DNA of 62,111 nt from Alphaproteobacteria bacterium (lineage in GTDB: Bacteria; Pseudomonadota; Alphaproteobacteria; Micropepsales; Micropepsaceae). The stretch is from positions 1-62,111 of the forward strand of contig JAGWNK010000020.1 in NCBI GenBank assembly GCA_028871345.1, given 5' to 3'. Numbering within the stretch: the first letter of the stretch is position 1; the number at the start of each line of letters is the position of its first letter. Below the pieces are notes generated by a model. The model made no database searches and was not told the origin of the DNA. It saw only the letters and a program-made list of their open reading frames with translations. A program made the translations under genes and the position numbers. Below are positions 49,523 to 59,272 of this stretch, piece after piece.

Positions 49523-50491
49523 ATGGACCGCAACGATGATCCGCAGGTGGGCTTGGCCGCGCAGGCCGGCGACGCCGTGTTCGACACATCGCCTCCCGAC
49601 GCGCAGGTGCCGGCCTCGGTCCTGCGCGCCTGGAAACGGCGTGCATTCGACCGCATCTCGGAGTCGCTTCTGCCGGTCGTCAAGCATTTCGCCCGCCCCT
49701 ACGTCGGCGGCGACACGATCGACGATGCCCTGTGCGTGGCGGATCGACTTGCCGCGGAGGGTTTCGCAACCACGATCGGGTATTGGGACAGAGGCCGGGA
49801 TACCGCGCGACAAGTGACGGACATCGCCCTGAACGCCATCGCCGGCATGTCGTCGCGCGCGCGCGACAGCTATCTGTCGATCAAGCCGCCGGCGCTGCGC
49901 TTCGCCTCCGGACCGGCGCAAGAGCTGGCCGAGGCGGCGGCGATGCACCACGTGCGTTTGCATTGCGATTCTCACGGGACCGAAGCCGCCGATCTCGCCA
50001 ATGCGATGCTGCAGGCGATGATCGACAGGCTTGGCGGACATCGTCTCGGCACCACGCTGCCAGGGCGCTGGAGGCGCAGCCTGCGCGACGCCGAATGGGC
50101 GATCGAGAGGGCGCTCAATGTGCGGGTCGTCAAGGGCCAATGGCCAGACCCCGAAGATCAGCGGCGGGACTTGGCTGCGGGGTTCCTGGAGGTCATCGAC
50201 CGTCTCGCCGGTCGCGCCCGGCAAGTGGCCGTGGCGACCCATGACGCCGCGTTGGCGCAGGACGCCATTACGAGGCTGCGCGCCGCCGGCACCGCGTGCG
50301 AACTCGAACTGTTGTTCGGAATGCCGACCAGGCCGCTCATCCGTTGGGCTAAAGAGAACGGCGTCAGGGTACGGATCTATGTGCCGTTCGGCAGCGGCTT
50401 CGTCCCCAGCGCGCTCAGGATCCTGAAGCGCAATCCGCGCCTCGTTTATGCCATCGCCAAGGCCAGCCTGACGGCCGCCGTCGCGCCGTGA
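49523..50491 (+). CDS. Proline dehydrogenase-like protein
   Basis: A 322-residue protein with a TIM-barrel layout. RLAAEGFATTIGYWD, SYLSIKPPALRF, VRLHCDSHGTE, VRVVKGQWPDP, VAVATHDAALAQDAI, ELLFGMP and VRIYVPFGSGFVPSALRILKRNPRL all match proline dehydrogenase family strand ends. Known members oxidise proline with FAD. Whether this one does is uncertain, since pairing with an acetyltransferase is unusual. It ends 8 nt before the tRNA-Leu on the other strand. Confidence 0.75.
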   Translation: MDRNDDPQVGLAAQAGDAVFDTSPPDAQVPASVLRAWKRRAFDRISESLLPVVKHFARPYVGGDTIDDALCVADRLAAEGFATTIGYWDRGRDTARQVTDIALNAIAGMSSRARDSYLSIKPPALRFASGPAQELAEAAAMHHVRLHCDSHGTEAADLANAMLQAMIDRLGGHRLGTTLPGRWRRSLRDAEWAIERALNVRVVKGQWPDPEDQRRDLAAGFLEVIDRLAGRARQVAVATHDAALAQDAITRLRAAGTACELELLFGMPTRPLIRWAKENGVRVRIYVPFGSGFVPSALRILKRNPRLVYAIAKASLTAAVAP

Positions 50492-50498
50492 AGGACAT

Positions 50499-50584
50499 TG
50501 GTGCCCCCGGCCGGACTTGAACCAGCACGCCCGCGAAGGCAACAGATTTTGAGTCTGCCGCGTCTACCATTCCGCCACGGGGGC
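50499..50584 (-). tRNA. tRNA-Leu(CAA)
   Basis: Read on the minus strand: acceptor GCCCCCG pairs with CGGGGGC, discriminator A, CCA encoded. The anticodon loop CTCAAAA in stem GCAGA/TCTGT gives anticodon CAA. A long variable arm and T-loop GTTCAAGTC support class II tRNA-Leu. Confidence 0.96.
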
Positions 50585-50642
50585 ACGTCTTGCGAGAGCA
50601 CGCGAATGGAGGCCGCGGATCATACTGGCGCCGCGCGCCGGG

Positions 50643-51350
50643 TCAACGCGGTAAGTCGAACTTGGGAGGCTCTGCCCGCGGGTCGTGGAACAGCAGCGCC
50701 GCCAGCGGAGCGAAATCCAGGTCCTGGGCGCCGCGCGGCAGAATCGCCAATTCGATCCCCGGCAGGAAGCGGTGCAACGTGGCGGCGGTATCGGACAGCG
50801 GCACCGCATGGTCGCCGGAATCGTTGATCACCAGGGCCGCGATCTTCACGCCGGCGTGCAACAGCGCGTCGACCGCCGTCAAGGCGTGGCTGAGCGCGCC
50901 GAGATAGGAGCCCGTCACGAGCACGGCCGGAAACCCCAGCACCGCCATCCAATCGAGCACGGTGTGATGCGTGTCGAGCGGCACCATGACCCCCCCCACA
51001 CCCTCGATCAGGAGGCGCTCATGCGTCGCGGCGGCTTTCCTGCAGAACGATACGAGGTCATCGAAGGCAACCTCGCGGTTCTCCCGCGCCGCAGCCACGT
51101 CGGGCGACAACGGCGCAGTGAAGCGCCAGGGCGACAGGCGGGCGATCGAGGCGTCGTCGACCGTCTCGTCCATGGCCTTCAGGAGCACGCCCACGTCGCT
51201 CTCAACGGCCTTGTCGGGGTCGTAGCCGCTGATAACCGGCTTGATCGCCGCTGCCTGTTTGTTCGCGCTCTTCAAATGGCGCAACAGACCCGAGGTGACA
51301 AAGGTCTTGCCGATATCGGTTCCGGTCGCGGTGACGAAGAAGGCGGTCAT
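50643..51350 (-). CDS. bioD: Dethiobiotin synthase
   Basis: A 235-residue ATP-dependent enzyme that closes the ureido ring from DAPA and CO2. P-loop GTDIGKTFVTSGLL (from G10), AAIKPVISGY with the substrate Lys, and LLIEGVGGVMVPLD are all present. Its ATG overlaps the bioF stop by 4 nt (51347-51350), so the two are coupled. It is the last biotin gene on the minus strand, next to tRNA-Leu. Confidence 0.95.
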   Translation of the reverse strand: MTAFFVTATGTDIGKTFVTSGLLRHLKSANKQAAAIKPVISGYDPDKAVESDVGVLLKAMDETVDDASIARLSPWRFTAPLSPDVAAARENREVAFDDLVSFCRKAAATHERLLIEGVGGVMVPLDTHHTVLDWMAVLGFPAVLVTGSYLGALSHALTAVDALLHAGVKIAALVINDSGDHAVPLSDTAATLHRFLPGIELAILPRGAQDLDFAPLAALLFHDPRAEPPKFDLPR

Positions 51351-52495
51351 TGCTCGAGAATCCGTTCCCGCACGATGCTGGCGAGACGCGCGACCTCGCC
51401 GTCTGGGTGGCCTGCGGTGAACGCGAGGCGCAGGCGTGCGGTTCCCTCGGGCACGGTGGGCGGACGGATCGGCGTCACCAGGAAGCCTTCGCACTCCAGG
51501 AGCGCAGAGGCTTCCAGCGCGGCCAGCGGCTCGCCCAACACGACGGGGACAATGGGACTGGCGGCCAGCGGCAGATTGCAGGCACGGGTGAAGGCCTGCG
51601 CCTTCGCCAGCGGTCGCGCGGTCAGTTCGCGGTCGGTTTCGATGATGTCGAGCGCGGCCAAGGCGGCGGCGACCGAGGCGGGCGGCAGTCCGGTGGAATA
51701 GATCAGCGTCCGGGCGCGGGTCTTGAGCAGGTCGACGACCGGCTGCGAGGCGCAGACATAACCGCCATAGGAGCCGACGGCCTTCGACAAGGTGCCCATC
51801 TGCAGATCGACGGGTGCCGCAAGCGCCGCGGCTGAGCCTCGCCCGCCACCCAGCACGCCGAGGCCATGGGCATCATCGCTCATCAGCCAGGCATCGTGCC
51901 GGCGCGCCAGCGCCGCAAGCTCCTTGAGCGGCGCCAGATCGCCATCCATCGAGAAGACGCCGTCGGTGACGATCAGTGCGTGGCGTCTGCCGGCGCGGTG
52001 CCGGCCCAGGATTTCCTCGGCATGCCCGACATCGTTGTGGCGGAAGACCTGGATGCGGGCACGCGACAGCTGGCTGCCAGCCCACAGGCAGGCGTGGCAG
52101 AGTTCATCCACCAACAGCAGGTCGCCTTCGCCAACGATGACGGGAATGATGCCGGCGTTGGCGAGATAGCCGGAACCGAATACGCAGCAGGCCTCGGTGC
52201 CTTTGAGCGTCGCCAGGCGACGTTCGAGCTCCTCGAGCAGCGGGTGGTTGCCGGTGACGAGGCGCGAGGCTCCGGCGCCGGCGCCCCACGTCTCTGCCGC
52301 CTCCGCCGCGGCCCGTTTCACGGCCGGATGGTGCGTCAGGTTCAGGTAATCGTTGCAGGAAAACGACAGCATTCGCCGACCATCGCGGACGACCCACAGG
52401 CCGTCTTCGCGCACCGTTTCCTGCAGCGTGCGCTTCAGATGCTGCGCTTCCAGCGCGGTCAGCTTCGATCGGGCGAATTCGTCGAGGGAGGACAT
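51347..52495 (-). CDS. bioF: 8-amino-7-oxononanoate synthase
   Basis: A 382-residue PLP enzyme joining pimeloyl-thioester and alanine. Landmarks: [58 protein letters not shown] and the PLP Lys K238 in [18 protein letters not shown] 52495 (MSSLDEF) follows a good site; the frame extends upstream without support. It is divergent from bioB with only 75 bp between, which must hold both promoters. Confidence 0.95.
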   Translation of the reverse strand: MSSLDEFARSKLTALEAQHLKRTLQETVREDGLWVVRDGRRMLSFSCNDYLNLTHHPAVKRAAAEAAETWGAGAGASRLVTGNHPLLEELERRLATLKGTEACCVFGSGYLANAGIIPVIVGEGDLLLVDELCHACLWAGSQLSRARIQVFRHNDVGHAEEILGRHRAGRRHALIVTDGVFSMDGDLAPLKELAALARRHDAWLMSDDAHGLGVLGGGRGSAAALAAPVDLQMGTLSKAVGSYGGYVCASQPVVDLLKTRARTLIYSTGLPPASVAAALAALDIIETDRELTARPLAKAQAFTRACNLPLAASPIVPVVLGEPLAALEASALLECEGFLVTPIRPPTVPEGTARLRLAFTAGHPDGEVARLASIVRERILEQ

Positions 52496-52570
52496 TTCTT
52501 CCTTTACCAACGGCTCGGCTTGCGCCTCGGGAACGGCCGCTATATTGCCATGGCGCCAGGAGGCCGCACC

Positions 52571-53533
52571 ATGGACGACATCCGCCACGACTGGACGCGC
52601 GAGGAACTGGCCGCGCTCTATGCCCTGCCCTTCGCGGACCTGATTTTCCGGGCCCAGAGCATCCATCGGCGGCACTTTGCGGCCAACGAGGTGCAGATTT
52701 CCACCCTCCTGTCGATCAAGACCGGCGGCTGCCCCGAAGATTGCGGCTATTGCTCCCAGAGCGCCAAGCACGAGACCGGGCTCAAGGCCTCAAAGCTGAT
52801 GGACGTTGACGCCGTCGTGGCCGACGCCAGGCAGGCCAAGCAGGCCGGCGCCACCCGCTTCTGCATGGGCGCCGCCTGGCGGCAGCCCAAGGACAAGGAC
52901 CTCGACGCCGTGTGCGAGATGGTGTCGGAGGTGAAGTCGCTGGGGCTGGAGACCTGCGTGACGCTGGGCATGCTGAACCAGGCGCAAGCCGCCAGGCTGA
53001 AGGACGCCGGGCTCGACTACTACAACCACAACATCGACACCTCGCCCGAGTACTACAGCGAGATCATCACCACCCGCACCTTCCAGGACCGCCTCGACAC
53101 GCTGGACGCCGTGCGCGAGGCCGGCATCAACGTCTGCTGCGGCGGCATCGTCGGCATGGGCGAGAGCGAATCCGACCGCATCGACATGATCCTGACGCTC
53201 GCCACCCTGCCCCAGCATCCCGAGAGCGTGCCGATCAACCTTCTCATGCGCGTGGAAGGCACCAAGCTGGCGGATGCGCCGCCGCTCGACGTGCTCGACT
53301 TCGTGCGCACGATCGCGGTGGCGCGCATCGCCATGCCGAAGTCGTTCGTGCGGCTGTCGGCGGGGCGCGAATACCTGAGCGAAGAGGCACAGGCTTTGTG
53401 CTTCCTGGCGGGCGCCAATTCCATCTTCTACGGCGAGAAGCTGCTCACCACGCCCAACCCCGAAGCCCACAAGGACCGACAGCTGCTGGCCAAGCTCGGA
53501 ATGAAGGCGATGGAAGCCTTACCGGGGAATTGA
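52571..53533 (+). CDS. bioB: Biotin synthase (radical SAM)
   Basis: A 320-residue radical SAM enzyme inserting sulfur into dethiobiotin. C54, C58 and C61 in [13 protein letters not shown] bind the SAM cluster. [25 protein letters not shown] and VRLSAGRE are family marks, including the Arg ligand of the second cluster. AGGAGG lies 7 nt before ATG 52571; ATG 52550 is in frame. A TATATT (52541-52546) may be the -10 element. Confidence 0.96.
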   Translation: MDDIRHDWTREELAALYALPFADLIFRAQSIHRRHFAANEVQISTLLSIKTGGCPEDCGYCSQSAKHETGLKASKLMDVDAVVADARQAKQAGATRFCMGAAWRQPKDKDLDAVCEMVSEVKSLGLETCVTLGMLNQAQAARLKDAGLDYYNHNIDTSPEYYSEIITTRTFQDRLDTLDAVREAGINVCCGGIVGMGESESDRIDMILTLATLPQHPESVPINLLMRVEGTKLADAPPLDVLDFVRTIAVARIAMPKSFVRLSAGREYLSEEAQALCFLAGANSIFYGEKLLTTPNPEAHKDRQLLAKLGMKAMEALPGN

Positions 53534-53573
53534 CGGCGCGGATCGCGCGAGAGCCGCAAGGCGTTATGGCACC

Positions 53574-54836
53574 ATGACCAATCCCGGCTGGTACGACCAA
53601 GGCCTTTCGCATCTTTGGCTGCCCTACACGCAGATGAAGACGTCGCCGGCCCCTCTGGCGGTGGCGCGCACCAAGGGCAGCCGGATCACGTTGGCCGATG
53701 GCCGCGAGCTGGTCGACGGCATCGGTTCGTGGTGGACGGCGGTGCACGGCTACAACCACCCCCATATCCAACTGGCGATCGAGGAGCAGACCGCGCGGAT
53801 GCCGCACGTCATGCTGGGCGGTCTTGTACACGAGCAGGCGGCAAGGCTGGCGGCGCGGCTGGCGGCTATCCTGCCGGGCGGACTGACGCGCGTGTTCTTC
53901 TCGGACTCCGGCTCGGTGGCTGTGGAAGTCGCCATGAAGATGGCGCTGCAATACTGGCTCAACCAAGGCGTCCGCACGCGCACGAAGTTCCTGGCCTTCA
54001 AGGGCGGCTATCACGGCGACACTTTCGCCACCATGGCGGTGTGCGATCCCGAAGAAGGCATGCATGCGCTGTTCCGCGGCATCCTGGCGGAGCATCCCGT
54101 CATCGACCTGCCGCGCGACGACGAGACGATTGCGGCCTTCGACACCTTCCTGGAGAGCCACGCGGACCAGCTTGCGGCGATCCTGGTCGAACCGCTGGTG
54201 CAGGGGGCCGGCGGCATGATCTTCCACGACGAGAAGACGCTGAAGCGGCTGCGCGCGGCCGCCGACAAACACGGCGTCCTGCTGATCTTCGACGAGATCT
54301 TCACCGGCTTCGGGCGCACCGGGGCCATGTTCGCCTGCCAGGCCGGCGAGGTGGCGCCGGATATCATGACGCTCGGCAAGGGCTTGTCCGGCGGCGCGCT
54401 GCCGCTCGCCGGCACCGCGGCCTCGCAAAAAGTGTTCGACGCCTTCTGGTCCGACGATCCGCAGCACGCGCTGATGCACGGGCCGACCTTCATGGGCAAC
54501 GCGCTGGCCTGCGCCGCGGCCAACGCCTCGCTGGACCTGTTCGAGCGCGAGAACCGCCTGCTCGCGGCCAACGAGATCGGCAAGGCCATGGGCCGCCAGC
54601 TCGGCCGCTGCCTGGGCCTGCCGGGCGTCAAGGACGTGCGGGTGCGCGGCGGGGTCGGCGTGGTCGAGCTGGATCGCATCGAGGAGAATGCCGGAACACT
54701 GTGCCGCCGCTTCGTCGATATGGGCGTATGGATCCGCCCCTTCCGCAACGTCGTCTACCTGACACCGGCTCTGACCATCTCCGACGACGAGCTTCAGAAG
54801 CTCACCGGCGCCATCGTCAGCGTCCTGGGCGGCTGA
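53574..54836 (+). CDS. bioA: Adenosylmethionine-8-amino-7-oxononanoate aminotransferase
   Basis: A 420-residue PLP transaminase using SAM as amino donor to make DAPA. HLWLPYTQMKTSP is the BioA N-terminal mark, then DGIGSWWTAVHGYNHP, FDEIFTGFGRTG and the PLP Lys K269 in LGKGLSGGALPLA. It lies 40 nt after bioB and its stop overlaps the DUF2905 start (TGATG). With bioF, bioD and bioB this completes the late biotin pathway; pimeloyl-thioester genes are not here. Confidence 0.95.
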   Translation: MTNPGWYDQGLSHLWLPYTQMKTSPAPLAVARTKGSRITLADGRELVDGIGSWWTAVHGYNHPHIQLAIEEQTARMPHVMLGGLVHEQAARLAARLAAILPGGLTRVFFSDSGSVAVEVAMKMALQYWLNQGVRTRTKFLAFKGGYHGDTFATMAVCDPEEGMHALFRGILAEHPVIDLPRDDETIAAFDTFLESHADQLAAILVEPLVQGAGGMIFHDEKTLKRLRAAADKHGVLLIFDEIFTGFGRTGAMFACQAGEVAPDIMTLGKGLSGGALPLAGTAASQKVFDAFWSDDPQHALMHGPTFMGNALACAAANASLDLFERENRLLAANEIGKAMGRQLGRCLGLPGVKDVRVRGGVGVVELDRIEENAGTLCRRFVDMGVWIRPFRNVVYLTPALTISDDELQKLTGAIVSVLGG

Positions 54837-55042
54837 TGGAACCGCGGCGGCTCCTGATTGTCGGCGGGATCGTACTCCTGGCACTGGGGCTGTTGTGGCC
54901 CTGGTTGTCGCGCCTTGGGTTCGGACGGTTGCCTGGAGACATCGCGATTCATCGCGGAAACCTGCATTTTTATTTCCCAATCGTCACCTCGCTGATCGCG
55001 AGCGTCGTTCTGACCCTTCTCTTTTGGCTCCTGCGGAAGTAA
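54836..55042 (+). CDS. DUF2905 small membrane protein
   Basis: A 68-residue protein with two TM helices (LLIVGGIVLLALGLLWPWL and FPIVTSLIASVVLTLLFWLL) around RLPGDIAIHRGNLHFYFP, the DUF2905 core. Its start overlaps the bioA stop by one base, so it is co-translated with the biotin operon. Function unknown. The 33-nt gap to purH suggests the transcript may continue. Confidence 0.88.
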   Translation: MEPRRLLIVGGIVLLALGLLWPWLSRLGFGRLPGDIAIHRGNLHFYFPIVTSLIASVVLTLLFWLLRK

Positions 55043-55075
55043 GAGCACGCGTAGCCTCCAACCCCGCGAGTCGCC

Positions 55076-56668
55076 ATGACGCTCCGCCCCATCCGCCGCG
55101 CGCTGCTTTCCGTTTCCGACAAGTCCGGCCTGGTCGAATTCGCGCAAGGGCTGGCCAAGCACAACGTGGCGCTGATCTCGACCGGCGGCACCGCCAGGGT
55201 GCTGCGCGACGCGGGGCTGACCGTCACCGACGTTTCGGACATCACCAAGTTCCCGGAGATGATGGACGGCCGGGTGAAGACGCTGCATCCCGTCGTGCAT
55301 GGCGGCCTGCTGGGCCTGCGCGACAAGCACGCGGAAGCGATGCGCACCCACAACATCGAGGGTATCGATCTCCTGGTCTGCAACCTCTATCCCTTCGAGG
55401 CCACAACCGCCAAAGGCGCGAGTTTCGAGGAGTGCATCGAGAACATCGACATCGGCGGCCCGGCCATGACGCGCTCGGCGGCCAAGAATCACGACTGGGT
55501 GACGGTCGTGGTCGACACCGAGGATTATGCCGCCGTGCTGGCGGAGATGGACACCAATGCCGGCGCCACGACGCTGAAGCTTCGCCGCAAGCTGGCCCAG
55601 ATCGCCTATGCCCGCACGGCGGCCTATGACGCGGCGGTGTCGAACTGGTTCGCGGGCCGGATTGCAGAAGACACGGATGGCGCGCCGCCGCGCCGGCGCG
55701 CCTTTGCGGGGCAGTTGCGCCAGCCGCTGCGCTATGGCGAGAATCCCCATCAGGAAGCCGCCTTCTACGCCACCGGCGAGAAGCGCGCGGGCGTCTCCAG
55801 CGCCGTGCAGCTGCAGGGCAAGGAACTGTCCTACAACAACATCAACGACACCGACGCCGCCTATGAACTGGTGGCGGAGTTCGATCCCAAGGCCCACGCC
55901 GCCTGCGCCATCATCAAGCACGCCAACCCGTGCGGCGTGGCGCTGGCCGGTTCCCTCGCCGAGGCCTATGCGAAGGCGCTGGCCTGCGATCCCGTCAGCG
56001 CCTTCGGCGGCATCATCGCCTTCAACCGCACCCTCGACGGCGCCACGGCGGAGCTGATCTCGAAGCTGTTCACCGAAGTGATCATCGCTCCCGACGCCGA
56101 CGCCGAGGCGCGGCGCATCCTGTCGGCCAAGAAGAACCTGCGTCTCCTCACGGCAGGCGGATTGCCCGACGCCCGCGCCCCCGGCCTCACCTTCAAGTCG
56201 GTGTCGGGCGGCATCCTGGTGCAGACCCGCGACAACGGCCATGTGGCGCGCGAGGACCTCAAGATCGTCACCAAGCGCCAGCCGAGCGAAACCGAAATCG
56301 CCGACATGCTGTTCGCCTTCACCGTGGGCAAGCACGTCAAGTCGAACACCATCGTCTACGCCAAGGGTCTCGCCACGGCCGGCATCGGCGCCGGGCAGAT
56401 GAGCCGGGTGGATTCCGCGCGCATCGCCGCCGAGAAGGCGCGCCAGGCGGCGAAGGCGGCGGGCTGGCCCGAGCCCATGACCAAGGGCTCCGCGGCGGCC
56501 TCGGACGCCTTCTTCCCCTTCCCCGACGGGCTGGAGGAGATCGCCGATGCCGGCGCGACATCGGTGATCCAGCCGGGCGGCTCGATGCGCGACGCCGACG
56601 TGATCGCCGCCGCCGATGCGGCGGGCCTCGCCATGGCCTTCACCGGCATGCGTCATTTCCGGCACTGA
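55076..56668 (+). CDS. purH: Bifunctional AICAR transformylase / IMP cyclohydrolase
   Basis: A 530-residue enzyme for the last two steps of purine synthesis. The N-terminal IMP cyclohydrolase domain ([46 protein letters not shown]) and the C-terminal transformylase domain ([11 protein letters not shown] with catalytic Lys-His, [11 protein letters not shown], ending [12 protein letters not shown]) are both complete. ATG 55076 is the only good start. Confidence 0.97.
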   Translation: MTLRPIRRALLSVSDKSGLVEFAQGLAKHNVALISTGGTARVLRDAGLTVTDVSDITKFPEMMDGRVKTLHPVVHGGLLGLRDKHAEAMRTHNIEGIDLLVCNLYPFEATTAKGASFEECIENIDIGGPAMTRSAAKNHDWVTVVVDTEDYAAVLAEMDTNAGATTLKLRRKLAQIAYARTAAYDAAVSNWFAGRIAEDTDGAPPRRRAFAGQLRQPLRYGENPHQEAAFYATGEKRAGVSSAVQLQGKELSYNNINDTDAAYELVAEFDPKAHAACAIIKHANPCGVALAGSLAEAYAKALACDPVSAFGGIIAFNRTLDGATAELISKLFTEVIIAPDADAEARRILSAKKNLRLLTAGGLPDARAPGLTFKSVSGGILVQTRDNGHVAREDLKIVTKRQPSETEIADMLFAFTVGKHVKSNTIVYAKGLATAGIGAGQMSRVDSARIAAEKARQAAKAAGWPEPMTKGSAAASDAFFPFPDGLEEIADAGATSVIQPGGSMRDADVIAAADAAGLAMAFTGMRHFRH

Positions 56669-56731
56669 GGCCTGTTTGAGGCGCAGCGGCCTTCTGGTAA
56701 ACCGGTCGGACATGCCAAGGGGCGCAACGCC

Positions 56732-57715
56732 ATGCACCGCAAACCCCTCGTCATCGTCACGCGGCGGCTGCCCGATGTCGTCGAGACACGCATGCGGGAA
56801 CTGTTCGACGCCCGGCTCAGCCCCGACGACGAGAGGATGACCCGCGAGCAGCTCGCCGATGCCATGGGGCGCTGCGAAGTCCTGGTTCCCACGGTGACCG
56901 ACCAGATCGACGCGCGGCTGCTGCAGAGCGCGGGACCGGCCCTCAAGCTGATCGCCAATTACGGCAACGGCGTCGACAACATCGACGTGCGCGCCGCCGT
57001 CGAGCGCGGCATCACGGTGACCAATACGCCGGGCGTGCTGACCCAGGACACCGCCGACCTCACAATGGCGCTTATCCTTGCCGTGCCGCGCCGCCTGGTG
57101 GAAGGTGCGCAGGTGCTGCACGCCGACGGCTTCAAGGGCTGGGGTCCCACCTGGATGCTGGGTCACCGTCTGGCGGGCAAGCGGCTCGGCATCGTCGGCA
57201 TGGGACGCATCGGCGAGGCCCTGGCGCGGCGCGCCAAGGCCTTCGGCTTGCAGATCCATTACCACAACCGCAAGCCGGTGCACGCGCATCTGGAGACGGA
57301 ACTCGAAGCCACGTATTGGGAGAGCCTCGACCAGATGCTGGCGCGCATGGACATCATCTCGGTCAACTGTCCGCACACCCCGGCGACCTATCACCTGCTC
57401 TCGGGCCGCCGCCTGCGCCTCATCAAGCCGACGGCCTACATCGTCAACACGGCGCGCGGCGAAATCATCGACGAGGACGTATTGGCGTCGATGCTGGAAG
57501 CCGGACAGCTGGCGGGCGCGGGCCTCGACGTCTTCGAACACGAGCCGGCGGTCAATCCGAGGCTCCTCAAGCTGAAGAACGTCGTGCTCCTGCCGCACAT
57601 CGCTTCAGCCACGGTGGAGGGGCGCATCGAGATGGGCGAGAAGGTCGTGGTGAACATCAAGACCTTCGTCGACGGCCACAAGCCCCCCGACCGCGTGCTG
57701 CCGTCGGCGGTGTAG
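56732..57715 (+). CDS. D-2-hydroxyacid dehydrogenase (glyoxylate/hydroxypyruvate reductase-like)
   Basis: A 327-residue NAD(P)-dependent enzyme. The Rossmann motif is GMGRIGEALARRAKAFG. Catalytic residues are the Arg of VNTARGEIIDE, the Glu of LDVFEHEP and the His of LLPHIASAT. The overall pattern fits the glyoxylate reductase branch. ATG 56732 follows an AAGGGGCG site. It lies 63 nt after purH; a shared transcript is possible. The exact 2-ketoacid substrate is not readable. Confidence 0.9.
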   Translation: MHRKPLVIVTRRLPDVVETRMRELFDARLSPDDERMTREQLADAMGRCEVLVPTVTDQIDARLLQSAGPALKLIANYGNGVDNIDVRAAVERGITVTNTPGVLTQDTADLTMALILAVPRRLVEGAQVLHADGFKGWGPTWMLGHRLAGKRLGIVGMGRIGEALARRAKAFGLQIHYHNRKPVHAHLETELEATYWESLDQMLARMDIISVNCPHTPATYHLLSGRRLRLIKPTAYIVNTARGEIIDEDVLASMLEAGQLAGAGLDVFEHEPAVNPRLLKLKNVVLLPHIASATVEGRIEMGEKVVVNIKTFVDGHKPPDRVLPSAV

Positions 57716-57959
57716 CGCCGCACATGGCGGCGGCGTGCGCGTCAGATGGGGATGGCAAAACGCGGCTTCAAGGGGTCGCGAATAATATGTGAAATATCAA
57801 CGCATTATAAGGCGCAGGGAGGGCGGCCGTTCGTCCGCCCTCGACGTCGGTATAGCTTCGATCGAAACGACAGCATCCGCCATTTCCCGCCATTCCCGCT
57901 GTGACCCACTATCAGTGGCGGTCTACACTCGTCCTACAAACCGTGTCGCAGGCAAACCG

Positions 57960-59081
57960 ATGCGCGCCATTCCGGCTTTGATCCTGGTTCTCTTGCTCGC
58001 ACCTTTTCGAGAGGCCCTTGCAGGACCTGACACGGATCTAAATGCCGCCTTGGCCGCAGCGATGAAAGGAAGTGCGGTTCCCGGCATGGGCGTCGCGCTC
58101 ATCCGCAACGGCAAACTTGCCGGCATCGCGGTTCGCGGCGTGCGCGAAATGGGGCGTTCCGATCCCGTCCAGGTCGACGATTTGTGGCTGATCGGCTCGA
58201 ACACCAAGCCGATGACCGCGACGCTGATCCTGCGTCTTGTCGAGCAGAAGCGGCTTTCGCTCGATGCGCCGCTGTCGGCGATCGATCGGGAACTCGCGAA
58301 GACGGCGCTGCCGGTCTACCGGTCGATCACCTTGCATCAGATGCTGGCGCACACCACGGGATTGCCGCACGACTATCACGATGTAGAAAAGGTGATGAAT
58401 TCCTTCAGGCCGGGCATGCCGCTGCCGGCCGAGCGCATCGCCTATCTCAAGCTGGCGCTGAGCGAGACGCCGGTTTCCCCGTCGGGCAAGGAATACCACT
58501 ACAGCAACACCGGCTTCATCCTTGCCGCCGCCGTCGCCGAGCATGCGACGGGGCTTTCCTATGAAGATCTGATGCAGCGCGAGATTTTCGCGCCGCTCGG
58601 CATGCACGACACGCGCCTCGGCCTGCCCCCGCCGGGCGGCAACCACGGGCACATGGACGGCAAGCCCGCGCGTGCGACAAACGAGATTCCCCCCGCGATG
58701 AATCCCGCCGGCGGCGTCTCGCTCAGCCTCGCCGATCTGGCCAGGTTCTGTATCGACCAACTCAATGGCGCCAAAGGTCACGGCCGGCTGCTGACCACCG
58801 CCGATTACAAGTTGATGCAATCGCCTGATCCCGCGACCGGCAACGGGCTTGACTGGGGTACCGTCAAGACCGGCCGCAAATGGCAAGGCCCGATCCTGGA
58901 GCACGGCGGTTCAGACGAGGCCTGGAGGTCCGCCGTCCTGCTGTTTCCCGAGTCGGGCAACGCACTGCTTGTGAACGCGAACGCGGACAAGGGCATGGCT
59001 GGCGGTGCCGCCGACAGTTCGGTGATCAACGCGCTGTTGCCCCTGGTGGCGAAAAAGGTGATCGCGCCAGCCGCCAAGTAG
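57960..59081 (+). CDS. Exported serine hydrolase, class C beta-lactamase/DD-peptidase fold
   Basis: A 373-residue protein. The signal peptide is residues 1-20 (LILVLLLAPFREALA). Active-site motifs: GSNTKPM (SxxK), YHYSNTGF (YxN) and LEHGGSDEAW (HxG in place of KTG). Such proteins include esterases, D-aminopeptidases and penicillin-binding-like enzymes; true beta-lactamase activity is not implied. ATG 57960 is chosen because the signal peptide starts there; the frame runs up to 57789. Bases 57716-57959 show no feature. Confidence 0.85.
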   Translation: MRAIPALILVLLLAPFREALAGPDTDLNAALAAAMKGSAVPGMGVALIRNGKLAGIAVRGVREMGRSDPVQVDDLWLIGSNTKPMTATLILRLVEQKRLSLDAPLSAIDRELAKTALPVYRSITLHQMLAHTTGLPHDYHDVEKVMNSFRPGMPLPAERIAYLKLALSETPVSPSGKEYHYSNTGFILAAAVAEHATGLSYEDLMQREIFAPLGMHDTRLGLPPPGGNHGHMDGKPARATNEIPPAMNPAGGVSLSLADLARFCIDQLNGAKGHGRLLTTADYKLMQSPDPATGNGLDWGTVKTGRKWQGPILEHGGSDEAWRSAVLLFPESGNALLVNANADKGMAGGAADSSVINALLPLVAKKVIAPAAK

Positions 59082-59272
59082 CATACCCGACGGCTCACAT
59101 ACAGCGGCGATCTTCGGGGCGGACGCTCTTGCATGACCGGCGCAGGGGACGAAGGACGCGGCTAACATGTAAGCTGTCGCGCTCTTCCGAAATCGCGAGC
59201 TCTACACGGCACGGCCCCAGTCTTGTAAGGTCCGAACGACGCTGCACACCTCACTGAAACGGGGAGTAGACG

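Noticed and set aside
52496..52570. BioR or BirA operator between bioF and bioB
   Set aside because: The 75-bp gap lacks TTATCTATAA or a recognisable BirA site; regulation cannot be assigned.
54794..57598. 934-codon minus-strand frame across purH and the dehydrogenase
   Set aside because: It is antisense to two complete conserved enzymes and shows only shadow composition.
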